DNA from: JAMXLO01 sp963799415
GTDB taxonomy: Bacteria > Pseudomonadota > Alphaproteobacteria > Acetobacterales > Acetobacteraceae
Reading direction: 5' to 3'
Length of the DNA: 64,000 bases
Assembly: GCA_963799415.1 (NCBI GenBank)
Contig: CAWCXI010000025.1
Location: 62,001-126,000 of the forward strand
Each line of letters begins with the position of its first letter. Position 1 is the stretch's first letter. The notes under the pieces were generated by a model, which made no database searches, had not been told where the DNA came from, and saw nothing but the letters and a program-made list of their open reading frames with translations. Below, one piece after another: positions 17,773 through 26,989 of the stretch. The translations under genes and the position numbers were made by a program.

Positions 17773-20007
17773 TCAGAGCGCGGCGAGCGCGGCATTCAGC
17801 GTCGCGCTCGGCCGCATCGCGGCCGATGCCTTGGCGGGAACGGGCAGGTAGTAACCGCCGATATCGACCGGCTTGCCCTGCGCGGCGATCAGTTCGGCAT
17901 TGATCCTGGCCTCGTTGGCCGTCAGCGTCTCGGCCAGTCGTTTAAAGCGGGCTTGCAACGCCGCGCTCTTGCCCTGCGCGGCGAGCGCCTGCGCCCAGTA
18001 GAGTGCCAGGTAGAAATGGCTGCCACGATTGTCGATTTCGCCGACGCGGCGCGCGGGCGAGCGGTTGAATTCGAGGATCTTGCCGTTGGCGGTGTCGAGC
18101 GTTTCGGCGAGAACCTGCACGTCGGCGTTCTTGTTGGTCTGCGCCAGATGTTCGAGCGAGGCGCACAAGGCGAGGAACTCGCCGAGCAAATCCCAGCGCA
18201 GATAACCCTCTTCCTGGAACTGCTCCACGTGCTTGGGTGCCGAGCCGCCGGCACCGGTCTCGAACAAGCCGCCGCCCGCCATCAACGGAACGATCGACAA
18301 CATCTTGGCCGAGGTGCCAAGCTCCATGATCGGGAACAAATCGGTCAGATAATCGCGCAGCACGTTGCCGGTGACGGAGATCGTGTCCTGCCCCTTGCGG
18401 ATGCGATCGAGCGAGAACTTGATCGCCTCGACCGGCGCCAGGATGCGGATGTCGAGCCCCGAGGTATCCTGCTCCTTCAGGTATTTCTCGACCTTGGCGA
18501 TCACCTGCGCGTCATGCGCGCGCTTGGCGTCCAGCCAGAACACCGCCGGCGTGTTGGTGAGGCGCGCGCGGCGCACCCCGAGCTCGACCCAGTTCCGGAT
18601 CGGCGCGTCCTTGACCTGGCACATCCGGAAGATGTCACCCGTCTCGACCGGCCGCTCCAGCAGCACCTTGCCCGCCTCGGGGCCGTCGTCGGCGATCACG
18701 CGGACCGTGCCGTTGGTGTGACATTCGAACGTCTTGTCGTGCGAGCCGTATTCCTCGGCTTGCTGCGCCATCAACCCCACGTTCGGAACCGAGCCCATCG
18801 TCCTGGGGTCGAACGCGCCGTGCGCCTTAACGTCCTCGATGACCGTCTGGTACAACCGCGCGTAGCTGCGATCCGGGATCACGGCCTTGACCTCGTGCAG
18901 CTTGCCGTCGGCGCCCCACATGCGGCCGGATTCGCGGATCATCGCCGGCATCGAGGCGTCGACGATCACATCGCTTGGCACGTGCAGGTTGGTGATCCCG
19001 CGGTCGGAATTGACCATGGCGAGGCCGGGCCGTTCCGCGTAGGTGGCCGCGATATCGGCCTTGATGGCTGCCTTTTCGGCGTCGGGCAGCTTTTCGATCC
19101 GCGTCAGGAGATCGCCCATGCCGTTATCGGGATCGACGCCGATCCGCGTGAGCGCGGAGGCGTGCTTGCTGAACACATCGGCGAAGAAGACGGCAACGCA
19201 ATGGCCGAAAATGATGGGGTCGGAGATCTTCATCATGGTCGCCTTCAGGTGCAGCGAGAACAGCACGCCCTGCTTCTTGGCGTTCTCAATCTGCTCGGCG
19301 TAGAACGCGCGCAATGCCTTGCGGCTCATCGCCGAGGCGTCGATGATTTCCCCGGCCTGCAGCGGCGTTCTTCCCTTCAGCACCGTGACCGTGCCGTTGG
19401 TGCCAACCAGCTCGATGCGGGCATTGGTCGCCGCCGCGACGGTGGTCGCGATTTCCGAACCGTAAAAATCGCCGCCCGACATGGACGCAACATGTGTCTT
19501 GGAGGAAGCGCTCCAGGCGCCCATCTTGTGCGGATTGTTGCGTGCGTATTGCTTCACGGCGCCGGCGGCGCGGCGGTCGGAATTGCCCTCGCGCAACACC
19601 GGGTTGACGGCGCTGCCTAGCACGCGGCCGTAGCGGGACCGGATATCGTTGTCGGCGTCCGTCCCGGCGTTGTCCGGATAGTCCGGCACATCGTAACCCT
19701 TGCCTTGCAGTTCCTTGATCGCGGCCTTGAGCTGCGGGATCGAGGCGGAGATGTTGGGCAGCTTGATGATGTTGGCCTCGGGCCGCATTGCGAGTTGGCC
19801 AAGCTCCGCGAGTTCGTCGTTGATCCGTTGCGCTTGCGTCAGTTTCTCAGGGAAATTGGCGAGTATGCGGCCGGTCAGCGAAATGTCCTTCAGTTTCATC
19901 GTCACGCCGGCCGTGCCGACGAAGGCCTCGACGATCGGCAGCAAGGAGAACGTCGCGAGCGCCGGAGCTTCATCGACCTTTGTCCAAATGATTTCGAGAT
20001 CTGACAT
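17773..20007 (-). CDS. icd: isocitrate dehydrogenase (NADP+), monomeric type
   Basis: A 744-residue TCA-cycle enzyme converting isocitrate to 2-oxoglutarate and CO2 with NADP+. Length and sequence match the monomeric IDH-II family, not the 45-kDa dimeric form: the opening IIWTKVDEAPALATFSLLPIVEAF, PDYPDNAGTDADNDIRSRYG, the SASSKTHVASM substrate loop, and the DLFPIMELGTSAKMLSIVPLM and GGGLFETGAGGSAPKHVEQF segments. The ATG at 20007 has AGAGGTG 6 bases upstream; the longer frame to 20166 has no homology. The gene stands alone. Downstream, about 60 bases separate it from a doubtful small frame. Confidence 0.97.
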   Translation of the reverse strand: MSDLEIIWTKVDEAPALATFSLLPIVEAFVGTAGVTMKLKDISLTGRILANFPEKLTQAQRINDELAELGQLAMRPEANIIKLPNISASIPQLKAAIKELQGKGYDVPDYPDNAGTDADNDIRSRYGRVLGSAVNPVLREGNSDRRAAGAVKQYARNNPHKMGAWSASSKTHVASMSGGDFYGSEIATTVAAATNARIELVGTNGTVTVLKGRTPLQAGEIIDASAMSRKALRAFYAEQIENAKKQGVLFSLHLKATMMKISDPIIFGHCVAVFFADVFSKHASALTRIGVDPDNGMGDLLTRIEKLPDAEKAAIKADIAATYAERPGLAMVNSDRGITNLHVPSDVIVDASMPAMIRESGRMWGADGKLHEVKAVIPDRSYARLYQTVIEDVKAHGAFDPRTMGSVPNVGLMAQQAEEYGSHDKTFECHTNGTVRVIADDGPEAGKVLLERPVETGDIFRMCQVKDAPIRNWVELGVRRARLTNTPAVFWLDAKRAHDAQVIAKVEKYLKEQDTSGLDIRILAPVEAIKFSLDRIRKGQDTISVTGNVLRDYLTDLFPIMELGTSAKMLSIVPLMAGGGLFETGAGGSAPKHVEQFQEEGYLRWDLLGEFLALCASLEHLAQTNKNADVQVLAETLDTANGKILEFNRSPARRVGEIDNRGSHFYLALYWAQALAAQGKSAALQARFKRLAETLTANEARINAELIAAQGKPVDIGGYYLPVPAKASAAMRPSATLNAALAAL

Positions 20008-20407
20008 GCTTGCACCTCTGCGCGCCGAAAGCCTGGGCTGCGTGGAATTATCCACGGTTTCAACGCCTTGTCGCACCGGCGCGCCGGTAGGGCAAGCGGG
20101 GCCGCTCGCCCGCATGTGGCGATATTTGCCGCGCCAACGAGATGAAGATCCCAGGGACCCCGGCATGACATTGAGCTATCAGTCGGCCGGGAGGATGCAT
20201 CACGCCACCCATCCTGTTGCGGCACGCGTCTCGCATGACAAGGCGATAAGCGCCCAACCCTGCGGTTCCCGCTTCCAGACCCAGCGTGAACAGCAGGTGA
20301 TCGGCGTCTTCGGCTTGCCTTGCGCCGGTCGGTCAAATCAGCCGCCATTGCGTAATGGCTCTTCCTCCCCAACTGTCTGCCCATTGCACAAGACCGGAGG
20401 TCTTAGA
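20008..20407. other. intergenic region with palindromes between icd and the dienelactone hydrolase
   Basis: Four hundred bases separate two divergent genes and must hold both promoters. Two symmetric elements are visible: CGTGGAATTATCCACG at 20041-20056 (6-base arms around ATTA) and the perfect 14-base palindrome ACCGGCGCGCCGGT at 20075-20088. Either could be an operator for icd, whose ATG is at 20007. No coding frame in the stretch is convincing. Confidence 0.45.
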
Positions 20408-21265
20408 ATGAATGACCTGGCCGAAATCACCGCCCAACAAAACTATCCGATGGCACGCCGTGGGTTCGTCATGACCAGCCTGATCAGTGGGTTCACACTC
20501 GCGACCACCGTGGTCGAGGCTCAGGCCATTAACACCGACGCTACCGGCCTCGACGCTGGCGAAGTGCAGATCCCGGTGAAGGACGGTAACCTCCCAGGCT
20601 ATTATGCGCGGCCTGCCACGGGCACCGGCTTCCCGGTGATCCTGGTCAATGAGGAGGTGTTTGGCGTCAACGAATACATCCGGGATGTCTGTCGCCGCCT
20701 CGCCAAGCAGGGTTATCTCGCTGTTGCGCCGGAGATTTACGCCCGTATTGGCGATCTATCGAAGGCCACCGACAGCACGCAAATTGGCGCCATCACATCG
20801 AAACTGCCTGATGCCGAACTGATGAGCGACCTTGACGCAGCTCTGGCCTGGGCGGCGCATAACAAAGGCGACGCAAGCCGGATTGGCGAGATCGGCTTCT
20901 GTCGCGGTGGGCGCAACGTATGGCTGTATGCTACCCACAATCCGGAACTGAAGGCCGCGGTGGCTTTCTACGGTGTGTTGGGGGGCAACCGCAGCGACAT
21001 ACAGCCGCACACCGCGCTTGATGTTGCCGATCAGATCAAGTGCCCGCTCCTGGGGCTTTACGGCGGCAAGGACGCGATCATCCCGGTCGACATGGTTCAC
21101 CAGGCCGAGGACAAGGCGAAGGCCGCAAACAAGACCGTGGATATCGTCATATACCCCGAGGCACCGCACGGCTTTCATGCCGACTACCGGCCAAGCTATC
21201 GAGAGGCTGACGCCGACGATGCCTGGAAGCGCGCGCTGGCCTGGTTCAAGCGTTACGGTGTCTGA
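20408..21265 (+). CDS. dienelactone hydrolase family protein, exported
   Basis: A 285-residue alpha/beta hydrolase of the dienelactone hydrolase (carboxymethylenebutenolidase) family, which opens dienelactones in chlorocatechol breakdown or acts on related esters. The catalytic triad is visible as Cys165 (GFCRGG), Asp222 (GGKDAIIP) and His254 (APHGFH). The N-terminus carries ARRGFVMTS and a hydrophobic stretch ending AQA, a probable twin-arginine signal, so the enzyme may be periplasmic. GGAGG lies 8 bases before the ATG at 20408; a frame extending far upstream is antisense to icd. Its stop abuts that of the convergent amidohydrolase gene in a shared TGATCA. Confidence 0.87.
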   Translation: MNDLAEITAQQNYPMARRGFVMTSLISGFTLATTVVEAQAINTDATGLDAGEVQIPVKDGNLPGYYARPATGTGFPVILVNEEVFGVNEYIRDVCRRLAKQGYLAVAPEIYARIGDLSKATDSTQIGAITSKLPDAELMSDLDAALAWAAHNKGDASRIGEIGFCRGGRNVWLYATHNPELKAAVAFYGVLGGNRSDIQPHTALDVADQIKCPLLGLYGGKDAIIPVDMVHQAEDKAKAANKTVDIVIYPEAPHGFHADYRPSYREADADDAWKRALAWFKRYGV

Positions 21266-21910
21266 TCAGACGCCGAGTTCGCCGCTGCTGACCACCTGCA
21301 CTCCGAGCCCCGCCAACCGCTCGCGGGTCTCGTCCATGGTGGTGCGACCATCGCCGAGTGGCACGCCGATGCCGCGGCACGCGTCCTGGACCATCGTCAC
21401 CTCGTAGCCCAGGCGCACCGCATCCTCGGCCGACCATGCGACGCAGAAATCAGTGGCGAGGCCCGCCAGGAAGATACGTCGGAAACCGCGCTGGCGCAGC
21501 CAGCCGTCGAGGCCAGTCGCGGTGCGACGGTCGTTCTCGAAGAACGTCGAGTAACTGTCGATGTCGCGATGGAACCCTTTGCGAATGACCACCTCGACGC
21601 GCGTCAGATCGAGGTCGCTATGCAGCCCCGCATTGGGGCTGCCCTGGATGGCGTGGTCCGGCCACAGCACCTGCCGACCGTACGGCATAGCGATCGTGTC
21701 GTATGGCTTTTGCCCGGGATGTGCGCTGGCGAATGAGCTGTGGCCTGGCGGATGCCAGTCCTGCGTCGCGAATGCGTGATCGAAGTGCGCCAGCAGACGG
21801 TTGATCACCGGCACCACGGCGTCCCCATCGGTCACGGCGAGTTCGCCGCCTGGCATGAAGGTGGGCTGCACGTCCACCAGCCCGAGGATGTCAGTGGCTC
21901 GGTCGATCAT
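21266..21910 (-). CDS. pncA: nicotinamidase / isochorismatase-family amidohydrolase
   Basis: A 214-residue cysteine hydrolase of the nicotinamidase type, which converts nicotinamide to nicotinate. The catalytic triad is readable as Asp13 (LVDVQ), Lys111 (RKGF) and Cys156 (ATDFCV), and the metal site as Asp51, His53 (DWHPPGHSSF) and His86 (WPDHAIQG). This pattern is nicotinamidase-specific within the isochorismatase superfamily, so the symbol is likely right. The ATG at 21910 is used because the 16 residues before it do not belong to the fold. It is the last gene of the minus-strand catabolic run; the upstream LLM gene ends 65 bases before its start. Confidence 0.85.
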   Translation of the reverse strand: MIDRATDILGLVDVQPTFMPGGELAVTDGDAVVPVINRLLAHFDHAFATQDWHPPGHSSFASAHPGQKPYDTIAMPYGRQVLWPDHAIQGSPNAGLHSDLDLTRVEVVIRKGFHRDIDSYSTFFENDRRTATGLDGWLRQRGFRRIFLAGLATDFCVAWSAEDAVRLGYEVTMVQDACRGIGVPLGDGRTTMDETRERLAGLGVQVVSSGELGV

Positions 21911-21974
21911 CGGCCCACTGTACGACGCGCCGTTCCTCTCAGGGAGGGGGTCGCGCAACTCTCCCGGCCTTCAA

Positions 21975-23033
21975 TCAGGCGAACCGCGGAATCACCTTCT
22001 CGCCCACAATCTCGATCGAGCGCATGATCTGATCGTGTGTCGTGCGGCCTATCTGGAACATGAAGACCATCTGATCGATCCCGGTCGAAGCCCAGCGCTC
22101 CACCTGGCGACAGACGCTGTCGGCATTGCCGCCGATCGCCATTCCGCTCTGCAGCAGGTCGTCGTCCGAATAGCCCGTCATGCGCGCCTTGATCCGCGCC
22201 ACGCCTTCCGATGAACCGAACCGCACGTGGTTCAGCTCCGCGTCATTGTCGCCGTAATAGAACCGCGCCGCCGCACAACCGACATCGCGCCCGATCCGGT
22301 CATCGTCATGCACGCAGCCGATCGCGAACACGCCGACATGGTTGTTGACGAAACGCCCGATCGGGGTCGCGGTGCGGATCGCGGCACGATATGCCTCGAT
22401 ATGCGGCCTGATCTCGGCGTGTGTGTAACGCGTGACGCCGAGTACGCCGACACCCGCTTCACCGGCGCGTTCGAACGTCTCCAGGTTGGAGGCGGCGAAC
22501 CACAGTGGCGGATGTGGGCGCTGGATCGGCCGCGGCACAACCTGACGCGCCGGCAGATCGAAATGCCTGCCATGATAGCCGGGGAACTGCTCCTGCTCGA
22601 GCATCTGCACCACCGCTTCGAGCGCCTCGCGACCCACCTCGCGGCCATAATCGGCATCGGCATTGAAGCCGAGACCTTCCACCACGTAGGCGGCGGTGCC
22701 GCGTCCGGCACCGAATTCGCAGCGGCCGTTGGACAGCACGTCCAGCGTCGCAACCCGCTCTGCGATCATGAACGGGTTGTGGCACGGCATCAGGATCACC
22801 GCGAACCCGAGCCTGATCGTGCGCGTACGCTGCGACAACGCGGCCAGGAACATCTCCGGGCTCGAGGAATGGCCGATCTCGGCGAAGAAGTGCTGCTCGG
22901 TGAGCCAGAAGTGGCTGAACCCTGCGTGCTCGGCCGCGACCACGTGGTCGAGGTTCTGCCAGTAGACGTTGCGTTCAGTATCCTCTGCCCAGGGCTTAGG
23001 TACCTGAAGCTGACTGAGCAGGCCGAATTTCAT
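21975..23033 (-). CDS. LLM-class flavin-dependent oxidoreductase
   Basis: A 352-residue luciferase-like monooxygenase. Family segments are MKFGLLSQLQ at the start, VVAAEHAGFSHFWLTEQHFF, RTIRLGFAVILMPCHNP and GRCEFGAGRG, and the C-terminal SVCRQVERWASTGIDQMVFM. The ATG at 23033 fits the fold, while the frame upstream is antisense to the MFS gene. It starts 13 bases after the MFS stop and so is cotranscribed with it. The substrate is unknown. Together with the transporter genes upstream and PncA downstream, a role in oxidising an imported sulfur- or nitrogen-containing compound is an inference from neighbours. Confidence 0.86.
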   Translation of the reverse strand: MKFGLLSQLQVPKPWAEDTERNVYWQNLDHVVAAEHAGFSHFWLTEQHFFAEIGHSSSPEMFLAALSQRTRTIRLGFAVILMPCHNPFMIAERVATLDVLSNGRCEFGAGRGTAAYVVEGLGFNADADYGREVGREALEAVVQMLEQEQFPGYHGRHFDLPARQVVPRPIQRPHPPLWFAASNLETFERAGEAGVGVLGVTRYTHAEIRPHIEAYRAAIRTATPIGRFVNNHVGVFAIGCVHDDDRIGRDVGCAAARFYYGDNDAELNHVRFGSSEGVARIKARMTGYSDDDLLQSGMAIGGNADSVCRQVERWASTGIDQMVFMFQIGRTTHDQIMRSIEIVGEKVIPRFA

Positions 23034-23046
23034 CGCTGTGCGAAAC

Positions 23047-24322
23047 CTACTCTGCCGCGGCCATCGCCGGCCGCACGCGGGCGATACGCAACACCAGCAT
23101 CGACGCGAGCAGGCACGCGAGCCCGCTCGCCATGAAGGCGAGGAGATAGCTGCCGGTCCAGGTGCGCACGATGCCCGCGCCGACGGCCGCCGTGGCGCCA
23201 CCGATCTGATGCGTGGCAAAGATCCACGACATGAGCACCGGCGCGCTCTTTCGGCCGAACACCTCGTTGACCAGCGCGAAGATCGGCGGCATCACCGCTA
23301 TCCAGTCCAGGCCGTAGAACACCGCGAACACCGACAGGCTGACGCTGTCGAAGCTGGTGTAGGGCAGCACCATCAGCGACAGGCCGCGCAAGCTGAAAAT
23401 CCAGAACAGCAGGACGCGCGGATTGTAGCGGTCGGTCAGCCAGCCTGAGATCGTCGAGCCAACCAGGCTGAACACGCCGACCGAGGCCAGAATGCCGGCG
23501 CCGGCGAACTGCGAATACCCATGGTCGACGCAAAACGCGATCAGGTGGGTGCCAATCAACCCGTTGGTCGAGAAGCCGCAGACACCGAAGCTCAATGCCA
23601 GCAGCCAGAAATCCAGCGAACGGATGCCGCGGATCAGTCCATCGATCGCTACGGTGAACGGGTTGGCGGCACGCGGCGCGGCGGGTGGCTCTGATGTGGT
23701 GCCTAGAGGGGTGAGGCCGATCGCGGCGGGTGACTTCAGGCAACAGCAGCGCGGCCACCGGTATCAGCACTGCGATGGTCAATGCCACCGTGATGGACAC
23801 GCTCTGCCAACCGTAGGTCTGCGACAGGCGACCAAGGATAGGCAGGAAGATCAGCTGTCCCGCGGCATTGGCAGAACTGAGCAGTCCCATGGCGAGGCCG
23901 CGATGCGCCACGAACCAGCGGTTTGCGATTGCCGCCGCCATGCCCACTGCGCCAGCGCTGGCGCCGACGCCCACCATCACGCCCCAGGTGGCAAACAGCT
24001 GCCATGGCGCGGTGATGAACGTGGAAAGACCGGTGCCCACCAGCAGGAGCGACAGACACGACAGCACCGTACGGCGCAGTCCGAGTGTCTCCATCAGGCC
24101 GGTGATGAACGGCCCGGTCATGCCGAGCAGCAGGATGTTGAGCGAGATCGCGGCTGAGATTGTGCCGACACTCCAGCCGAATGCCTGCTCCAGCGGGACG
24201 ATGATCACGCCGGGAGCGGCGCGGACACCCACCGCACCGAGCGTGATGGTGAAGGCGACGGTCAGCGCGACCCACGCGTAGTGGACGCGCCCCGCGCAAA
24301 TTCTTGCCAAAGCGGCGGTCAT
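23047..24322 (-). pseudogene. MFS transporter (monocarboxylate-like) split by a +1 frameshift
   Basis: An inner-membrane MFS permease of about 424 residues if repaired, resembling monocarboxylate/oxalate-formate type carriers. The first frame from the ATG at 24322 gives six helices with the GLRRT loop and ANRWFVAHRGLAMGL; it then runs out of homology after LLLPE. The second frame (to 23047) gives helices 7-12 with GWLTDRYNPR and GRKSAPVLMSW. Removing one base in the hexamer at 23732-23737 joins them as LLLPE-SPAAIGLTPLG. The span of 1276 bp is a multiple of three plus one. It is flanked by the ABC ATPase gene upstream (16 bases) and an LLM gene downstream. Confidence 0.85.
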
Positions 24323-24338
24323 GCACGATCTCTTTCTT

Positions 24339-25121
24339 CTACCGGCCAGTATGCCGGTGCACCTCGTTTTCGACCAGACCCCAGACCTGTGCCTTCAGCG
24401 CAGCGTAGACATGCGAAAGCTGGATCGACACGTGCCTCGGCCGCGGCAGCGTGTTGTCCAGGATCGCCTTCACCCGTCCAGGTCGTGCCGACATCACCAC
24501 GATCCGATCCGCCAAAATCAGCGCCTCGTCGATGCTGTGGGTGATGAACACCACAGTCTTGCGGCTGGTTTCCTGGATGCGCAGCAGCTCCTCCTGCATT
24601 TCTTGGCGCGTCATTGCGTCGAGCGCGGCGAACGGCTCGTCCATCAGCAGCACCTCGGGATCGGCGGCCAGGATGCGCGCAAGAGTCACGCGCTGCTGCA
24701 TGCCGCCCGACAACTCGGCAGGGTAGTTGCGTTCGAAGCCGGTGAGGTTCACCAGCTCGATGAAGCGCGCCGCACGGCGGCGGCGTTCGGGGCCAGGCAT
24801 CCGCTGCATGCGCAGGCCGAACTCGACGTTGCCCTGCACCGTCTTCCATGGAAACAGCGCATAGGACTGGAACACCACCCCGCAACGTGGCTCGATGCGG
24901 GTGATCGGCTGGCCGTGCAGCATCACGCGGCCCTCGGTGGGCTGGATGAAGCCGGCGAACATGTTCAGCATCGTGGTCTTGCCGCAGCCGGAGGCGCCGA
25001 GCAGGCAGATGATTTCGCCCGCCTCGACCTGCAAGGAAAAGTCGCACACGGCCATGACGTCCGATCCGCGACCGACCGGGAACGATTTCGTCACGCGCTC
25101 CGCGCTCAGGATCGGCGGCAT
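24339..25121 (-). CDS. ABC transporter ATPase (nitrate/taurine/sulfonate type)
   Basis: A 260-residue nucleotide-binding subunit on the cytosolic face of an importer. Walker A is GASGCGKT near residue 42, the Q-loop is VFQSYALFPW, the signature is LSGGMQQR, Walker B is LLMDEP, and the switch His lies in FITHS. The SsuB/TauB/NrtD group is suggested by its GNVEFGLRM and SARPGRVKAIL segments. Its start overlaps the stop of the permease gene by one base at 25121, so the two are translated together. With the permease and binding protein it forms one importer; the solute could be a sulfonate, nitrate or an aromatic nitrogen compound. Confidence 0.9.
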   Translation of the reverse strand: MPPILSAERVTKSFPVGRGSDVMAVCDFSLQVEAGEIICLLGASGCGKTTMLNMFAGFIQPTEGRVMLHGQPITRIEPRCGVVFQSYALFPWKTVQGNVEFGLRMQRMPGPERRRRAARFIELVNLTGFERNYPAELSGGMQQRVTLARILAADPEVLLMDEPFAALDAMTRQEMQEELLRIQETSRKTVVFITHSIDEALILADRIVVMSARPGRVKAILDNTLPRPRHVSIQLSHVYAALKAQVWGLVENEVHRHTGR

Positions 25122-25876
25122 CAGGTGCGGCGATGCCGTTCCCAGGGAAGCAGCAGGCGCTCGATCTGGTTGGCGATCACGTCGGCGATCAGCACGGTGA
25201 TCGAGATCGCCACCATGCCGACCAGCACGAGGGGCAGATTACCCCAGTCCTTGCCTTGCCATATCAGCGCGCCGAGGCCGGATTGTGCCGCGACGAGTTC
25301 CGCTGACAGCACACAGGACCACGAGATGGCGAGGGTGATCTTCAGGCCGGCGATGATGCCGGGCAGAGCGGCAGGCAGGACCACCTGCCACATCACCGCA
25401 GCATCCGATGCGCCGAGATTGCGCGCGGCGCGGATCAGCAGGGGATCGACCCGCTGCACCGCAGCGAGTGTGTAGAAAAGCATGTAGATCCAGGAGCCGA
25501 GAAACACGATTGCCACCTTCTGCTGCTCGCCAATGCCCAGCCAGAGGATGGTGAGGGGAATCCAGGTGATCGACGGCAGCGGCCGCAGCAGCGAGATGAA
25601 CGGATCGACGATGGCCTTGGCGGGCCACCACACCGCCATCACCACACCGAGCGGGACGGCGACAAGACCGGCGAGCACGAAGCCGGCGAAGACGCGTGCC
25701 GAGGAAATCAGCACCGATCTCCACAGATCGCCGGTGGCGATCAGCTCTTGGGCCTGGGCGACGATCTGGGCCGGCGTTGGAAGGAAGATCGGAGAGATCG
25801 CGCCGGTGGTGGTGGCGAAATGCCAGGCAAGCAGGAAGGCGGCCACAGACGCCAGACTGATGGCAGGCGCAGCCAC
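25121..25876 (-). CDS. ABC transporter permease (taurine/nitrate type)
   Basis: An about 251-residue inner-membrane subunit with six helices and the cytosolic coupling loop ASDAAVMWQVVLPAALPGIIAGL, the EAA motif that docks on the ATPase. I place the start at the GTG of 25876, preceded by GGGAGAGG; the frame stays open upstream through two inverted copies of a C-rich repeat (25879-25980), giving a low-complexity PPPLAGGG/PSREGRG peptide if an earlier start is used. Either way the repeat directly abuts the gene and may supply its ribosome site. The gene lies between the binding-protein gene and the ATPase gene and overlaps the latter by one base. Confidence 0.85.
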   Translation of the reverse strand: MAAPAISLASVAAFLLAWHFATTTGAISPIFLPTPAQIVAQAQELIATGDLWRSVLISSARVFAGFVLAGLVAVPLGVVMAVWWPAKAIVDPFISLLRPLPSITWIPLTILWLGIGEQQKVAIVFLGSWIYMLFYTLAAVQRVDPLLIRAARNLGASDAAVMWQVVLPAALPGIIAGLKITLAISWSCVLSAELVAAQSGLGALIWQGKDWGNLPLVLVGMVAISITVLIADVIANQIERLLLPWERHRRT

Positions 25877-25878
25877 AC

Positions 25879-25980
25879 CTCTCCCCCTCCCCTCGCGGGA
25901 GGGGGTTGGGGGGAGGGGGCGGCTCGGCATCGGCGACGCCCCCTCCCCCTGACCCCCTCCGGCAAGGGGAGGGGGAGACC
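25879..25980. repeat. inverted pair of C-rich palindromic repeats
   Basis: Two related units face each other at 25879-25922 and 25938-25980. Each has CCCCCTCCCCT on one arm and AGGGGAGGGGG on the other around a short loop, and the second is the reverse complement of the first with a few changes. Related copies occur at 27862-27904 and 36411-36451. The unit sits between the binding-protein gene and the permease gene, where it can be read in frame with the permease. Confidence 0.8.
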
Positions 25981-25995
25981 TTGTGCTGACCGACG

Positions 25996-26961
25996 TCACT
26001 TCGGCATTAAGCTGGTGTTCTCCCACTTCGCCACGTCGGGCACGCTGGGGATCTTCTTGTTGTCGTACAGCCACTGGGCCAAGTACTGCATCTGCGCGGT
26101 GTGCAGCTTCATGTGCTCCTGCCACCCCTTGGTGCCGAAGAACTTCAGCGGTTTCATGCCAGCCAGCACCTCTTCTGGCGTCTTCTTGAAGTAGTGCGCT
26201 GTGGTCTTCGCCGCGTCCTCGGGATTGGCGATCGTGTAGTCGGCGCCCTTCAGCATCCCGAGTGCGATGCCGCGTGCCTGGTCCGGATGCTGCTCGACCA
26301 GTTTGCGCGAGATGATCGCAATGTCGGGCGACGCCATCGTGCCAAACTTCTGATACGTCGTGGTGTCCGTATCCAGGCCGAGCAGCTTGCCGTCCGGCGC
26401 CGCCTTCTTCAATCCATCGAGCAACGGCTGCCAGACGCATGCAGCCACGACGTCGCCCCTCGCAAGCGCGGGTGCCATCTCGGTCGGGCCGAGATTGAGG
26501 TAGTCGATATCCTTCTCGGTCATGTTCTGTGTAGCGAGCAGACCGCTGAGCGTGATCTCAGCCGAGGTGTTGGCGGCGACCTGCTTTCCGCGCAGGTCCT
26601 TGATGGAAGCCACGCCTGGCCGCGCCCAGCAGCCCTCGATGCCCGGTGAATCATCGAAGTTATAGAAGTAGAAGAAGTTGGTGTCGCCGCGCGCCATCGC
26701 TGGGATGATCGAACTTCGGCCGAGATTGCTGAACGCCGACGAGCCGGCATCCACCGAGGCTAGGCGGTCGGAGGAATTCAGGATCACTTGGTATTCGATG
26801 TCGAGGCCCTGTTCTTTGAAGAAACCCTTGTCGATCGCGACCATGATCGGCACTTGACCGAACCACGTGACGGATCCGGCGAAGCCGAGAGAGTTGGCCC
26901 GCGCGCCACTCGCCGCGAACAACATCGCCACAGCGCCCAACATACCGATCGTGCGGCCCAT
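25996..26961 (-). CDS. ABC transporter substrate-binding protein (NMT1/SsuA type)
   Basis: A 321-residue periplasmic receptor for the importer encoded downstream. The N-terminus MGRTIGMLGAVAMLFAASGARA is a signal peptide cleaved near residue 22. The mature part has the NMT1/THI5-like order: GQVPIMVAIDKGFFKEQGLDIEY, the binding-site loop at SAFSNLGRSS, KDLRGKQVAANTSAE, and the hinge strand around VVAACVWQPLL. The solute is not identifiable from sequence; relatives bind taurine, sulfonates, nitrate or pyrimidine precursors. It is the upstream gene of the ABC set and is followed by the C-rich repeat pair. Confidence 0.87.
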   Translation of the reverse strand: MGRTIGMLGAVAMLFAASGARANSLGFAGSVTWFGQVPIMVAIDKGFFKEQGLDIEYQVILNSSDRLASVDAGSSAFSNLGRSSIIPAMARGDTNFFYFYNFDDSPGIEGCWARPGVASIKDLRGKQVAANTSAEITLSGLLATQNMTEKDIDYLNLGPTEMAPALARGDVVAACVWQPLLDGLKKAAPDGKLLGLDTDTTTYQKFGTMASPDIAIISRKLVEQHPDQARGIALGMLKGADYTIANPEDAAKTTAHYFKKTPEEVLAGMKPLKFFGTKGWQEHMKLHTAQMQYLAQWLYDNKKIPSVPDVAKWENTSLMPK

Positions 26962-26989
26962 GCCGATTTCCCTTGGTTATTTTGCTAGT

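Noticed and set aside
17770..19620. A 616-codon plus-strand open frame
   Set aside because: It lies fully antisense to the isocitrate dehydrogenase gene, has no family features, and is the expected by-product of high-GC codon use.
21975..23219. A longer start for the second LLM gene
   Set aside because: The extra 62 residues run antisense to the MFS coding frame and do not match the TIM-barrel start, which is at 23033.
25879..25980. A CRISPR-like array
   Set aside because: Only two inverted units with a 15-base gap; no regular direct repeats with spacers, and no cas genes in the window.
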